64,000 nucleotides of DNA from Azoarcus sp. L1K30 (lineage in GTDB: Bacteria; Pseudomonadota; Gammaproteobacteria; Burkholderiales; Rhodocyclaceae), in contig NZ_JAGRRD010000001.1 of the NCBI RefSeq assembly GCF_018122735.1, positions 433,538-497,537 of the forward strand. Direction: 5' to 3'. The position numbers and the translations under genes were made by a program. Numbering within the stretch: position 1 is the first letter of the stretch; every line of letters begins with the position of its first letter. Below are positions 8,293 through 16,928 of this stretch, one piece after another. Under the pieces are notes generated by a model. That model did not search any database. It had not been told where the DNA came from and was given only the letters and a program-made list of their open reading frames with translations.

Positions 8293-9234
8293 TCAAGCCC
8301 ACCAGTAACGCACGATGTGAAAGAAGATCGGCGCCGAGAAGCTGATGGAATCCACCCGGTCGAGCATGCCGCCGTGGCCTTCGATGAGCGTGCCCCAGTC
8401 CTTCACGCCGCGGTCGCGCTTGATCGCCGAGAGCACGAAGCCGCCGAAGAAGCCGACGATGTTGATGGTGAGCGCCACCAGTGCCGCCTGCCAGGCATTG
8501 AACGGCGTCATCCAGAACAGCGCGGCGCCCAGCGCGGTCGAGGTGAGCACGCCGCCCACCAGGCCTTCGAGGGTTTTCGAAGGCGAGATCGCCGGCGCCA
8601 GCTTGCGTTTGCCGAACAGCTTGCCCCACACATACTGGAACACGTCGCTGGACTGCACCGTGAGCACCAGGAAAATGATCAGCTGCGCGTTGCGGCCTTC
8701 GAAGCCGGGGATCTCCAGCGTCAGCAGCGCCGGCACATGGGAGATGCAATACACGCAGATCATCAGCCCCCATTGCACCTTGGCCGCGCGCTCCAGGAAG
8801 CGCTCGGCGTCGCTGCCCAGCGTGGCCGAGATCGGCAGTAGCAGGAAGGCATAGACCGGGATCAGGATGCTGAACAGGCCGTACCAGTGGGAGGCGATGA
8901 GCACGTACTGAACGGGCAGAAAGAAGAAGAAACACCACATCAGCGCACGGTGGTCGCCGCGCCGGGTGTGGGTGAGGGAGATGTACTCGCGCAGCGCCTG
9001 GAAGGAGATCAGCCCGAACAGCACGATGATGCCGCCCTCGCCGATCCAGAAGGCCACCGCCAGCACGCCCACCATCCACCACCAGGCGTTGATGCGGGCG
9101 TTGAGGTTGTCGATCACCGCGCTCGAGGCGCCGGGTGCGAGCCGCCACTTGAGCACCACGGCGATGCCGCTGGAAACCGCCAGCGCCGCGAACACGGCGG
9201 CGAACACATTGAACAGGGTCTGATCGGGGCTCAT
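8293..9234 (-). CDS. CDP-diglyceride synthase homologue (YnbB/CdsA-like)
   Basis: A 313-residue polytopic CTP:phosphatidate cytidylyltransferase. The CdsA signature is in the C-terminal third: SDVFQYVWGK, then SPSKTLEGLVGG, IKRDRGVKDWGTLIEGHGGMLDRVDS. It makes CDP-diacylglycerol from phosphatidate and CTP. Being in one locus with a CDP-alcohol phosphatidyltransferase, a hydrolase-methyltransferase and a PAP2-phosphatase, it matches E. coli YnbB rather than the housekeeping CdsA. It is the last gene of the minus-strand series, 14 nt after the acyltransferase gene. Start ATG 9234. Confidence 0.9.
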   Translation of the reverse strand: MSPDQTLFNVFAAVFAALAVSSGIAVVLKWRLAPGASSAVIDNLNARINAWWWMVGVLAVAFWIGEGGIIVLFGLISFQALREYISLTHTRRGDHRALMWCFFFFLPVQYVLIASHWYGLFSILIPVYAFLLLPISATLGSDAERFLERAAKVQWGLMICVYCISHVPALLTLEIPGFEGRNAQLIIFLVLTVQSSDVFQYVWGKLFGKRKLAPAISPSKTLEGLVGGVLTSTALGAALFWMTPFNAWQAALVALTINIVGFFGGFVLSAIKRDRGVKDWGTLIEGHGGMLDRVDSISFSAPIFFHIVRYWWA

Positions 9235-9248
9235 GCGGAATCCGGGGT

Positions 9249-9869
9249 TCAGTTCGCAGGTGGGGCGAGCTCGAGCAGCGCGCCGCGGGTACGGTCGAGA
9301 AACTCGGACTTGGTCTCGTCCGGCTGAAGGGTGAGCGGGCAGCCGAAGGTGAGAGTGCACAGCAATGGCACCGGCACCATGGCGCCCTTGGGCATCACCC
9401 GGCCGAGGTTCTCGATCCACACCGGCACGAACTCCACCTGCGGCATGCTCTTTGCCAGATGGTAGATCCCGCTCTTGAAGGGCAGCAGGTCTTCCCCCAG
9501 GTTGCGCGTGCCTTCGGGAAACAGGATGAGCGAGTCGTTCGTGCGCAGGGCGTCGGCCATCTGCTCGACCGGATTGGGGCCGTGCTGCTGGGGCCGGCGG
9601 TCGATCAGCACGGCGTTGAACACCCGGGTGATCAGCCAGGTCTTGAAGCCGCCCTTGAGCCAGTAGTCCGCCCCCGCCACTGGCCGCGTGTGGCGGCGCA
9701 GCGCCGGCGGCAGTGCCGCCCACACCACCACGAAATCCCCGTGGCTGCGGTGGTTGGCGAAATACACCCGCAGCCGGCGCTCGGGCGCGCAGCCCTGCCA
9801 CAGGGGGCGCACGCCGGTGAGCAGCTTGGCGAAATTGCACAACAGCAGGGCGAACAGCTTTTCGATCAT
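9249..9869 (-). CDS. PlsC-type lysophospholipid acyltransferase
   Basis: A glycerolipid acyltransferase of about 206 residues with the catalytic NHRSHGD (HX4D) motif near residue 40 and FPEGTR near residue 120. It transfers an acyl chain to lysophosphatidate or a similar acceptor at the inner membrane. ATG 9869 is preferred because GAGTGA lies 5 nt upstream; GTG 9878, directly after the stop of the previous gene, is the alternative. Within this locus it would provide phosphatidate for the CdsA homologue next door, so the genes look like a self-contained phospholipid pathway. Confidence 0.88.
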   Translation of the reverse strand: MIEKLFALLLCNFAKLLTGVRPLWQGCAPERRLRVYFANHRSHGDFVVVWAALPPALRRHTRPVAGADYWLKGGFKTWLITRVFNAVLIDRRPQQHGPNPVEQMADALRTNDSLILFPEGTRNLGEDLLPFKSGIYHLAKSMPQVEFVPVWIENLGRVMPKGAMVPVPLLCTLTFGCPLTLQPDETKSEFLDRTRGALLELAPPAN

Positions 9870-9878
9870 CGAAGTCAC

Positions 9879-10322
9879 TCAGGTCCACAAGGCCAGTGCA
9901 GATAGCGCCAGTTGCAGGCCGCCGCAGATCGCCTGCCAGCGCAGCAGGCGTCGGGCGCCTTGCCGCCGGTCGGCCAGATCCGCATCCAGCGACGCAGCTC
10001 GCGGCGCCTGTCGGCCCACACGGGCATCGAAAGCCGCCAGGTCGGCGGCCGGGTCGGCGTCATGATGCCACCGGGATGCCCACAAGCGAAAGATGTCGGC
10101 ATCGAAACGCACCCGCTCGGCGAAGTACAGCTGGGCGGCGGCCAATGCGACCACCGCGACCAGCGCCGCCCGATGCACCGGATGGCCCATGAGCCACACC
10201 ACCAGGGTCATCAGCAGCGTCGCCCCGCTTACCCGCAAGATCACACGGCCGGTGTCGAGCATGCCGGCGGTCACCGCGGCGTCGGCGGCCAGGCGTGTGG
10301 TTTGATCGGTGTCAGCCGGCAT
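9879..10322 (-). CDS. Hypothetical inner-membrane protein of ynb-like locus
   Basis: A 147-residue protein not recognised as any named family. It has two close hydrophobic helices (around residues 24-66: VILRVSGATLLMTLVVWL and AALVAVVALAAAQLYF), a polar cytoplasmic stretch rich in Asp, Arg and Ala, and a final hydrophobic segment. It overlaps the end of the PAP2-phosphatase gene by 11 nt and abuts the acyltransferase gene, so it is probably cotranslated with them. Function unknown; a partner of the locus enzymes is inferred. Confidence 0.75.
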   Translation of the reverse strand: MPADTDQTTRLAADAAVTAGMLDTGRVILRVSGATLLMTLVVWLMGHPVHRAALVAVVALAAAQLYFAERVRFDADIFRLWASRWHHDADPAADLAAFDARVGRQAPRAASLDADLADRRQGARRLLRWQAICGGLQLALSALALWT

Positions 10323-11625
10323 GGACGAAGGCCTCGAGCAGCGCACGATGGGCGTCGGTAAACACCACCTGCGGTCGGGCGGCGCGCGCCCGGGCGATGG
10401 CGTCCTCGACACGCATCTCGCGGCCGCTGTGTAGTAGCCAGGCGGCCACCGTGAGGGCGCTGCGCGAATAGCCCAGGGCGCAGCACACCAGCACGCGTTC
10501 GGCGCTGGCCTGGGCCAGTTCCAGTGCCCGCACCGCTTCGCTAAGTGCCTCTGCCGGTGGCACGGCCAGATCCAGCATGGGCACGCTGCAGGACAGGCGG
10601 GCGCCGACGGGCGTGTCGAACTCGGCGGTGAGATCGACGATGGCATCGAAGCCGTGCGCAGCCAGTTCGGCCGGCGTGGGCAGCCGGCCCAGCCAGACCG
10701 TGTCGGTGACCAGGTCTGGCGCTGGCCGGTGGCGGGTCCACAGGTGGCGGTTGATCCAGGCGCCCAGCCGATAGGGCGCCAGCAGCCAGCGCACCGCGGC
10801 GCTTTGCCGGCCGGCATGCTTCTGGAAACCGACCGTGCCCAGCCAGGCATAGTTGACCGCCACCAGCGCCAGCGCCACCGCCGGCCAGATCGCCAGCAAG
10901 GCCACACCGCCCCGCAGCGAGATCAGCCCGCAGGCCAGCGCGCCGAGCGCGTAGTAGACCGCCAGTCGTGGTCGGGTGGCATCGGCGCGGCTGCGCAGTG
11001 GGGACTCCCCGCGGTCGGGCCACAGCCACAGGCACAGCAGGCCCACCAGCGCGCCGGTGGGCAGGTCGAAGAAATGGTGTTGCCAGGTGGTCAGCACCGA
11101 GGCCGCCACCAGCGCCGCCCAGACATGCCAGCACAGGCGCCATCCGGGCGAGGCGCGGCGCACCAGCACCCACCAGATGATCACGAGCAGGCCGATGTGC
11201 AGCGACGGCGCCTGGTTGTAGGGCAGATCGAAGCCGGCGAGCGCATCGAAAAGCGCGCCGAACACGCCGTCGGCGGTCGGCTTGTCGCCCGAGAATCGCA
11301 GTGGAAAGGCCACGAAGCAGGCCACCGAGATGAGCTGCGCGGTGAGCAGTCGCAGGCCGTGGTGATTGACCTCGCGCGGTGTGCGACAGGCCAGGAAGGA
11401 CAGGCCGTACATCAGGTCGATGGACCAGTAGGGCACGATGGTCCAGGGCCAGAAGGGAATCGCCGTCTCCCAGCCGAACACGATGCTGGTGTTCACCCCG
11501 CGGCTGGCCGCCAGCTGGTTGGCCCAGCCGTAGCTCAGAAAGAACAGCGGCGCGAGCAGCGCCAGCCAGCCCAGGCTGTGTTTCCAGCGGATCGGTCCGG
11601 CCGGTGCGGCGACGAGGGTGTTCAT
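10312..11625 (-). CDS. YnbD-like PAP2 / dual-specificity phosphatase fusion
   Basis: A 437-residue protein in two parts. The N-terminal ~270 residues are membrane-bound with PAP2_3-type motifs PSLH and QHHFFD, as in Aur1/sphingomyelin-synthase-like enzymes. The C-terminal ~150 residues are a dual-specificity protein-tyrosine-phosphatase fold with the CX5R loop CALGYSRS and a general-acid region near VPMLDLAVPP. The layout matches E. coli YnbD. The PTP-fold enzyme PTPMT1 dephosphorylates phosphatidylglycerophosphate, so a lipid head-group phosphate is a plausible substrate (inference). ATG 11625 overlaps the stop of the upstream gene (ATGA). Confidence 0.87.
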   Translation of the reverse strand: MNTLVAAPAGPIRWKHSLGWLALLAPLFFLSYGWANQLAASRGVNTSIVFGWETAIPFWPWTIVPYWSIDLMYGLSFLACRTPREVNHHGLRLLTAQLISVACFVAFPLRFSGDKPTADGVFGALFDALAGFDLPYNQAPSLHIGLLVIIWWVLVRRASPGWRLCWHVWAALVAASVLTTWQHHFFDLPTGALVGLLCLWLWPDRGESPLRSRADATRPRLAVYYALGALACGLISLRGGVALLAIWPAVALALVAVNYAWLGTVGFQKHAGRQSAAVRWLLAPYRLGAWINRHLWTRHRPAPDLVTDTVWLGRLPTPAELAAHGFDAIVDLTAEFDTPVGARLSCSVPMLDLAVPPAEALSEAVRALELAQASAERVLVCCALGYSRSALTVAAWLLHSGREMRVEDAIARARAARPQVVFTDAHRALLEAFVHAG

Positions 11626-13394
11626 GCGGTGGTGCGACGTGCGATCGAAACGGTGAAGATGCCCCATTCATCGATGCGCTGCCCGGTTTTCTCGAAGCCG
11701 GCCTCGCGCACCAGCTGGTCCATCTCCGCCTGGGTGCGGCGGCGCATCACCCAGGCTTCGCCCTCGCGGTGGCTGGTGAGCGCGCGAGCGATCATCTCCA
11801 GTTGCGGATGCCAGGGCTGGCCGGTGTAGATGAGGTAGCCGCCCGGTTCAACCGCCTGCGCCATGCCCGCCAGCGAGGCGCGGACCATGTGGTTGGACGG
11901 AAACAGCTCATACAGCCCCGAGACGACGCCGATGGTCGTGCCTGGCTGCGCGCCGGCCACCGACGCTGTGTCGAAGGCATCGCCCTTCACGAAGCGGGCG
12001 ATGTCGGCCAGCCCCTTCTGTTCAATCAGGCGCCCGCCGTCGCGCACGTTGATGTCCGAGTAATCGCGCAGTAGCACCGCGTCGGGACGCGTGCCGTCGG
12101 CGGTGAGCGCATCGAGCACATACCGACCGTGGCCGGCGGCGATGTCCAGTACCCGCACCGGCATGTCGGCCTTGCGCAACCTGCCGATGGCCAGGCGGAT
12201 GAGTTCCTCCAGATTCAGCTTGCGCTGGCGGATGCCGCGCCAGCCGATGGCGTCCAGGTAATTGCGATCCACCATCCGGCCGATGAAGCCGGCGCCCCTG
12301 GCCTCGTTGCGATACACATAGTCGAGGGTGCTGCCCGAATCGAAGCCGGTGCGATGCCCGAGTGACACCCCGTCCGACACCATGCCTGCCCAGTGCAGGC
12401 CTTTGCGATAGGTTTTCCAGTACCAGCCCTTGAGGCTGCCTTCGGGCAAGGGCGCGGCCAAGGTCTGCGCCTCCTCGAAGGTGAAGCCGGCCTTGTCGGC
12501 ATTGTTCAGGTCCACCGCCGGCGCGGGGCTGTCGAACTGGCGCAGGATGAAGCTGCGCACCTTGCCCACGGCGCTTTCGCGATCGGCTTCGCCGAGGGTG
12601 TCGTGGAAGAAGCCCTCCAGCACATGCTTCTCCTTCACCGCGCTGCCCAGGCGATCGAAAAAGTCATGCTGGGGCTTGTGATGAACCACCCAGTCCGACC
12701 CGGAGATGAGCAGCTGGGTCGGGATCGTGATCGCGGTCGCATCGGCTACCACCCGTTCCGCCGCCTCGTACAGGCCAAGCAAAATGTTCACCGAAATGGC
12801 ACGTGTGATCAGCGGGTCGGCATCGAAGCTCGCCTGTCGCGCCGGATCGTGGGTGAGGAATTTCGACTTCACATAGCTATTGACGTAGAAGTTGCCGCGC
12901 AGCTTCTGCATCAGGCGCAGGCCGGGCCGGGCGAAAGGCACATACAACTTCACCTTGAAGGCCGGCGAGGCCAGCACCAGCGCGCGCACCCGAGGCGCAT
13001 AGTCGTGCGCCCAGGTGGCCACTGTCACCGCGCCCACGCTCTGCGCCAGTATTGTCATGTCGGCATGGGCGACGCCGTGGGCGTCGCGGATGTGATCGAC
13101 GAAGGTCTGCACGTCGCGCACCGAGGTGCCGAAACTGGGCGAAAAGCCGCGCTCGCCGGGCGAGTGGCCATGGCCGCGGGCGTCCCAGGCGAACACATCG
13201 AAATCGGGCAGATCCAGTTCATCCACCAGATGCGCCATGCGCCACGAGTGCTCATGGCCGCGATGGAACATCACCACCGCGCCCCGGCGCTCACCGGTGG
13301 CCGGCCAGTGGCGATAGAACAGTTCAACGCCGTCATGGGTGGCAAACCGGTTCTCGATCATCGGTCGTTCGTTCAGTCGGTCCATGGGATTCAT
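11622..13394 (-). CDS. YnbC-like alpha/beta hydrolase - methyltransferase fusion
   Basis: A 590-residue fusion. Residues ~10-300 are a monoacylglycerol-lipase-like alpha/beta hydrolase: WDARGHGHSPGERG, nucleophile elbow AQSVGA (Gln-Ser-Val in place of the usual G-x-S-x-G start), and a late FHDTLGE histidine. Residues ~400-590 are a class I SAM-dependent methyltransferase with motif I VLDIAAGHGRYVLDAL and an acidic residue after YSD. The same fusion is E. coli YnbC. Substrates are unknown; lipid deacylation with head-group methylation is an inference from the locus. ATG 13394 overlaps the ynbA-like stop. Confidence 0.87.
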   Translation of the reverse strand: MNPMDRLNERPMIENRFATHDGVELFYRHWPATGERRGAVVMFHRGHEHSWRMAHLVDELDLPDFDVFAWDARGHGHSPGERGFSPSFGTSVRDVQTFVDHIRDAHGVAHADMTILAQSVGAVTVATWAHDYAPRVRALVLASPAFKVKLYVPFARPGLRLMQKLRGNFYVNSYVKSKFLTHDPARQASFDADPLITRAISVNILLGLYEAAERVVADATAITIPTQLLISGSDWVVHHKPQHDFFDRLGSAVKEKHVLEGFFHDTLGEADRESAVGKVRSFILRQFDSPAPAVDLNNADKAGFTFEEAQTLAAPLPEGSLKGWYWKTYRKGLHWAGMVSDGVSLGHRTGFDSGSTLDYVYRNEARGAGFIGRMVDRNYLDAIGWRGIRQRKLNLEELIRLAIGRLRKADMPVRVLDIAAGHGRYVLDALTADGTRPDAVLLRDYSDINVRDGGRLIEQKGLADIARFVKGDAFDTASVAGAQPGTTIGVVSGLYELFPSNHMVRASLAGMAQAVEPGGYLIYTGQPWHPQLEMIARALTSHREGEAWVMRRRTQAEMDQLVREAGFEKTGQRIDEWGIFTVSIARRTTA

Positions 13395-14014
13395 CCTTGC
13401 AGGTCCCGTGCGTGGAGTTCGGCCAGGCCGGCGCGCACGCGATTGATGATATTCAAGACGATCAGCAGCGCCATCACCAGCATCAGCCAGCCCGACCACG
13501 CCGGCAGCGCGCCGGCCAGCCCCAGCCACAGGCCCATCGCGCCAAACACGAAGGCCCGGTCGCTCTTGCCCATCGGCCCCTCGTAGCGGCGCGAGGCACC
13601 CACCATCGGCCCCAGCGCTCCTGTCATCTCCGACAGCGCCGACAGCCAGATCACCGCCCCTACGCTCAAGCCGCCAAACGGCGCCACGAAGGCGAAGGGC
13701 AGGTACAGGGCCGCATCGGAGATCACATCGGTGAGTTCGTTCAGGTAGGCGCCAAGCGTGGACTTCTGCCCATGCTCGCGCGCCAGCATGCCGTCGATGG
13801 CATTGAGCGCCATGCGCAGGAACAACCAGATCGGCAACACCAGGAAGGCCGCCGGCCCCGGCCGGAACACCGTCAGCACCAGCCCGATCGCCACCGAAAT
13901 GCCCATCGCCAGCAAGGTCACCGCATTGGCGGTGATACCCGCCGCCGCCAGTCGCGTGGTGATCGGGCGCAACAGGTTCTGGAACCTGGGCTTGATGTCG
14001 TAGATGGAAAGCAT
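13391..14014 (-). CDS. CDP-alcohol phosphatidyltransferase (YnbA-like)
   Basis: A 207-residue protein with six hydrophobic helices and a CDP-OH-P signature: DGMLAR, eight residues, then GAYLNELTD, with a further Asp at VISD. The enzyme transfers a phosphatidyl group from CDP-diacylglycerol to an alcohol, releasing CMP. In the usual D-G-x2-A-R-x8-G-x3-D-x3-D signature the third acidic residue is Asn here. It is the first gene of the six-gene minus-strand series. The acceptor alcohol is unknown. Confidence 0.88.
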   Translation of the reverse strand: MLSIYDIKPRFQNLLRPITTRLAAAGITANAVTLLAMGISVAIGLVLTVFRPGPAAFLVLPIWLFLRMALNAIDGMLAREHGQKSTLGAYLNELTDVISDAALYLPFAFVAPFGGLSVGAVIWLSALSEMTGALGPMVGASRRYEGPMGKSDRAFVFGAMGLWLGLAGALPAWSGWLMLVMALLIVLNIINRVRAGLAELHARDLQG

Positions 14015-14338
14015 CGGTCTCGCTCGGTGAGTCAGGCAGCAGCATGATAGCGAGCAGCGTATCGCGAGGCGATACCGGCGTCATTCAGTATCGGATTTTC
14101 AGACAGAAAGAAATTGGGGGGCGATGGAGCGCGCTTTCGCGGGCAATTGTAGCGTCGGGCCAGCGCTCGGAGTGACTCCGGCAGCAGGATCGCTTTGCCG
14201 ATCCGGTTGCGTTTCTCGCCTTCCCGTGGTCGGACGGCGGGAGCCACGTGCTCTCAATGCGCGTGAAGCATCTGCACGTGCTTCTGAGCGCCCTTCCTTG
14301 CGGCGCTCGCACTCAAAGCGGGACCGGACGGGCGACGC
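14015..14338. other. 324-nt intergenic region between ynb-like and ftr loci
   Basis: This region holds the presumed promoter of the leftward ynb-like operon at its left end and the 3' flank of ftrD at its right end. Short open stretches on both strands have no ribosome sites or family matches. I see no gene in it. Confidence 0.5.
14059..14075. promoter_or_regulatory. Palindrome upstream of the ynb-like operon
   Basis: GTATCGC-GAG-GCGATAC is a perfect 7-bp inverted repeat with a 3-bp spacer. On the minus strand it lies just upstream of a TATCAT -10-like hexamer (14044-14049), about 35 nt before the ATG of the ynbA-like gene. A repressor or activator site overlapping the -35 region is plausible. 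Confidence 0.4.
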
Positions 14339-15727
14339 TTACCACAGGTAAAACATCGTGACCCATGGCATCACTGCGCCAGCTGCCGCGCTTGCGAAAG
14401 CGAGCCAGGCGGCACACTGACGTAGCGGGCCGCCGTCCGGGGTGCGGCGTACATGGATGAAGCCGAGCACGAGACTGGCGAGCGTGGCCATCGCGAGCAG
14501 GACGCCGCGGATCAGCGGCAGCGACGTCAGCGTGTAGCCTTCTGCCGCGAGCAGGGTGACGGTCAGCGCCGACAGACCGAGGAAAACGCCTGCGCCGCCC
14601 AGCGGAACCAGCGCATAGGCCAGGCGCAGATGAGCGCCTGCCTGCTTGAGCAGGCGTCCGGCGATGCGCAGCCACAGGGTGATCCAGCCACCGATCAACA
14701 GCGCGGCGGCGCCGATATAGGCAAGGATCAGCAAGCCGTCGAGCCAGGTGAAGACATCGTTGGCTTCCGGGTAGTGGGTCAGCAGCCACCACGGCGCATC
14801 ACTTCCGAGCAGCGCGAATGCGTCGTGCTCGATCAGCCAGGTTGCCAAGGTGAGCTTGGCCTGCACGAACCAGGGCGAGGATGACCACTGGAAGGCACCG
14901 ATCGCGGTGCCGATGACGCCAAAAACCAGCAGTCGTACCTCCCACCGGTCGGCGTCGCGATCGTCGAGTGCCGCGACCTCGGCGCCGGGCATTCTGGCGA
15001 CAAGGCTGACCGCGTCCCGATGGCCGCTGCAGCGCCCGCACATGTGACATTCGGCGGCGCTTTCCATACGCCGGATATCGACGAGCGGGGCACAGTTGAT
15101 CGGAATCAACCGCTGTCCGCCATGCGCATCCCAGGCGCTGCGATCGGTGCGGAAGTGAATGGGGGCCAGGCGCGAGAGAAGGCCGAAAACACCATTGACC
15201 GGGCACAGGTGGCGGCACCAGACGCGCTTGTTGCGGCCATAGACGAGACCGACGGCAATGGCCGCCACGGTCGAGCCGCCAAGCACCAGCAAAACCGCCT
15301 TGGGATATTGATATACGCTGACGAGCTGACCATAGATGGTCGTGCCCAGGAATGCGACGAAGGGCCAGCCGCCCCATTTGAGCCAGCGCGGTACCGGACG
15401 GCCGAGACCGATGCGCGAGACCTGTTCGGAGACGAAGCCTTCCGGGCACAGTACGCCACACCACACCCGGCCCAGCAGCATCATCGACACCAGCACGAAA
15501 GGCCACCAGATGCCCCAGAAGATGAATTGGGCGAACAGGGTCAGGTTATCCCACAGATGGGCGCTCGACGGCGGCAGGGGGAGGACGGCGGGGGTGATGA
15601 CGAGAAACAGGTAGGCCAGCAGGACGACCCATTGCGCCCCCACGATCCAGCCGCGGTGGCGGCGCATGGCATCGCCCAGGCGCGCGAGTCGGGGCAATGC
15701 CGGGGTGGGCAGCGCACAGGTCGTCAT
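14339..15727 (-). CDS. FtrD-like membrane iron-sulfur protein of iron uptake
   Basis: A 462-residue polytopic ferredoxin-type protein with CxxxCP motifs VWCGVLCPEGF and VWCRHLCPVNG, a cytoplasmic CHMCGRC cluster, then four or five further hydrophobic helices. In FtrABCD systems (Bordetella, Brucella) FtrD is the polyferredoxin that may supply electrons or accept them during ferrous iron handling at the FTR1 permease. ATG 15727 overlaps the FTR1 stop (ATGA), which supports coupled expression. The in-frame upstream extension runs through the FTR1 gene and is rejected. Confidence 0.88.
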   Translation of the reverse strand: MTTCALPTPALPRLARLGDAMRRHRGWIVGAQWVVLLAYLFLVITPAVLPLPPSSAHLWDNLTLFAQFIFWGIWWPFVLVSMMLLGRVWCGVLCPEGFVSEQVSRIGLGRPVPRWLKWGGWPFVAFLGTTIYGQLVSVYQYPKAVLLVLGGSTVAAIAVGLVYGRNKRVWCRHLCPVNGVFGLLSRLAPIHFRTDRSAWDAHGGQRLIPINCAPLVDIRRMESAAECHMCGRCSGHRDAVSLVARMPGAEVAALDDRDADRWEVRLLVFGVIGTAIGAFQWSSSPWFVQAKLTLATWLIEHDAFALLGSDAPWWLLTHYPEANDVFTWLDGLLILAYIGAAALLIGGWITLWLRIAGRLLKQAGAHLRLAYALVPLGGAGVFLGLSALTVTLLAAEGYTLTSLPLIRGVLLAMATLASLVLGFIHVRRTPDGGPLRQCAAWLAFASAAAGAVMPWVTMFYLW

Positions 15728-16548
15728 GCCCCCGACCTCTTGCTCAGGCGGGCGCGTCCCAGCCACGCGATCAGCGCCCAGTAGCCGAACCAGGCAAGCA
15801 GTACGGTGAGCGAGGGTTGCGCACGGTAGCCGGTGAATGCGGCTGCGATGGCGCCGGTCGTGCTGCCATCGGAGAGCAGGGCAGAGCTGTCCCATACCGG
15901 TTCGAGCAGCGGCGGCAGCCATTCCATATTGATCAGCCGCTCCACGCCCGATACCAGCAGTGCCGCCGCCAGCAGGAACAGCACGATCTCCGTGATGCGG
16001 AAGAACAGGCGACTCGGCATCCAGCGCGCACCACGCTGGATCAGCCACGCCGTTGCCAGCGCCAGGGCGAAGCCCACGCCGGCGCCGAGTAGCATCCTGC
16101 CCAGTGTGCCGCCCGATTGTTCGACGCCCAGACCGTAGAGGAAGAGCACGGTTTCGGCACCCTCGCGGCCCACGGCGATGGTTGCCAGCATGGCCGCCGA
16201 CAGTCCGCCGGCCGCATCGGCGGCCTTGCTCATGCCGGCTTCGAGTTCGCGTTTCATGTTGCGGCCGTGATGCCGCATCCACAACACCATATGGGTGATC
16301 AGCCCGGCCGCGATGAACACGATTGCGGCCTGGAAAGCATCCAGCGCCGCCCCGGCCAGCTGGCTCTGCAACCCGAGCATGGCCACGGCGAGCGCCCCGG
16401 CCAGCAGCATGCCTCCACCGACGCCGGCCCAAAGATGCCTGAGGCCGATGCGGCCATCCCCGCGGTCACGGATCCATGCGTAGAGAATGCCGATGACCAG
16501 CATGGCTTCGACGCTTTCGCGCCACACGATGAACAAGGCATTACCCAT
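15724..16548 (-). CDS. FTR1-family iron permease (FtrC)
   Basis: A 274-residue permease of the oxidase-dependent iron transporter family with seven hydrophobic helices. The two REXXE iron-binding motifs are present: RESVE in helix 1 and REGAE in helix 4. It imports iron through the inner membrane, with the cupredoxin FtrB and periplasmic FtrA as partners. It starts 21 nt after the cupredoxin gene. The motif spacing and length agree with EfeU/FtrC. Confidence 0.93.
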   Translation of the reverse strand: MGNALFIVWRESVEAMLVIGILYAWIRDRGDGRIGLRHLWAGVGGGMLLAGALAVAMLGLQSQLAGAALDAFQAAIVFIAAGLITHMVLWMRHHGRNMKRELEAGMSKAADAAGGLSAAMLATIAVGREGAETVLFLYGLGVEQSGGTLGRMLLGAGVGFALALATAWLIQRGARWMPSRLFFRITEIVLFLLAAALLVSGVERLINMEWLPPLLEPVWDSSALLSDGSTTGAIAAAFTGYRAQPSLTVLLAWFGYWALIAWLGRARLSKRSGA

Positions 16549-16569
16549 GATGGCTTCCCCCGTGCGGGC

Positions 16570-16908
16570 TTATTGTGCGATGAAGCGGCCCTGGGCCGTA
16601 TCGCGATGGAATTCGCCGAAGAAGGGGTAGGTACCCGGCTTCAGCGGCGGAAATACGGTGCTGCGGGTCACGCCCGGTCCGACCACCAGCTCCTTGAGCG
16701 GGCTGGGGGTTTCGAACTCCTCGGGCCCGGCGTTCTTGTTGACCAGCGTCAGGCGAAAGCGCGTGTTTGCCGGGACGGTGATCGTATCCGGGGTAAAACG
16801 GCCGTCTTCGGCGACGACGGTGAAGTTCGGAATGTCGGCATGGGCGAGACCGGAGAGGGCGAGGGCCGCGCCACCCAGCAGGCATGCAAGCAGTCGTGTC
16901 GGTGTCAT
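16570..16908 (-). CDS. Periplasmic cupredoxin-like protein (FtrB)
   Basis: A 112-residue protein with a signal peptide (cleavage likely after SGLAHA, residue ~24) and one cupredoxin_1 domain. The usual C-terminal Cys-x-His-x-Met copper loop is replaced by GTYPFFGEFH, as in EfeO-type and FtrB-type domains, so classic blue-copper binding is not expected. In FtrABCD it is thought to oxidise or pass iron to the FTR1 permease. It lies 78 nt downstream of the porin gene, behind a terminator-like hairpin. Confidence 0.88.
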   Translation of the reverse strand: MTPTRLLACLLGGAALALSGLAHADIPNFTVVAEDGRFTPDTITVPANTRFRLTLVNKNAGPEEFETPSPLKELVVGPGVTRSTVFPPLKPGTYPFFGEFHRDTAQGRFIAQ

Positions 16909-16928
16909 GTGAGAATGGTCCTGGCTGC

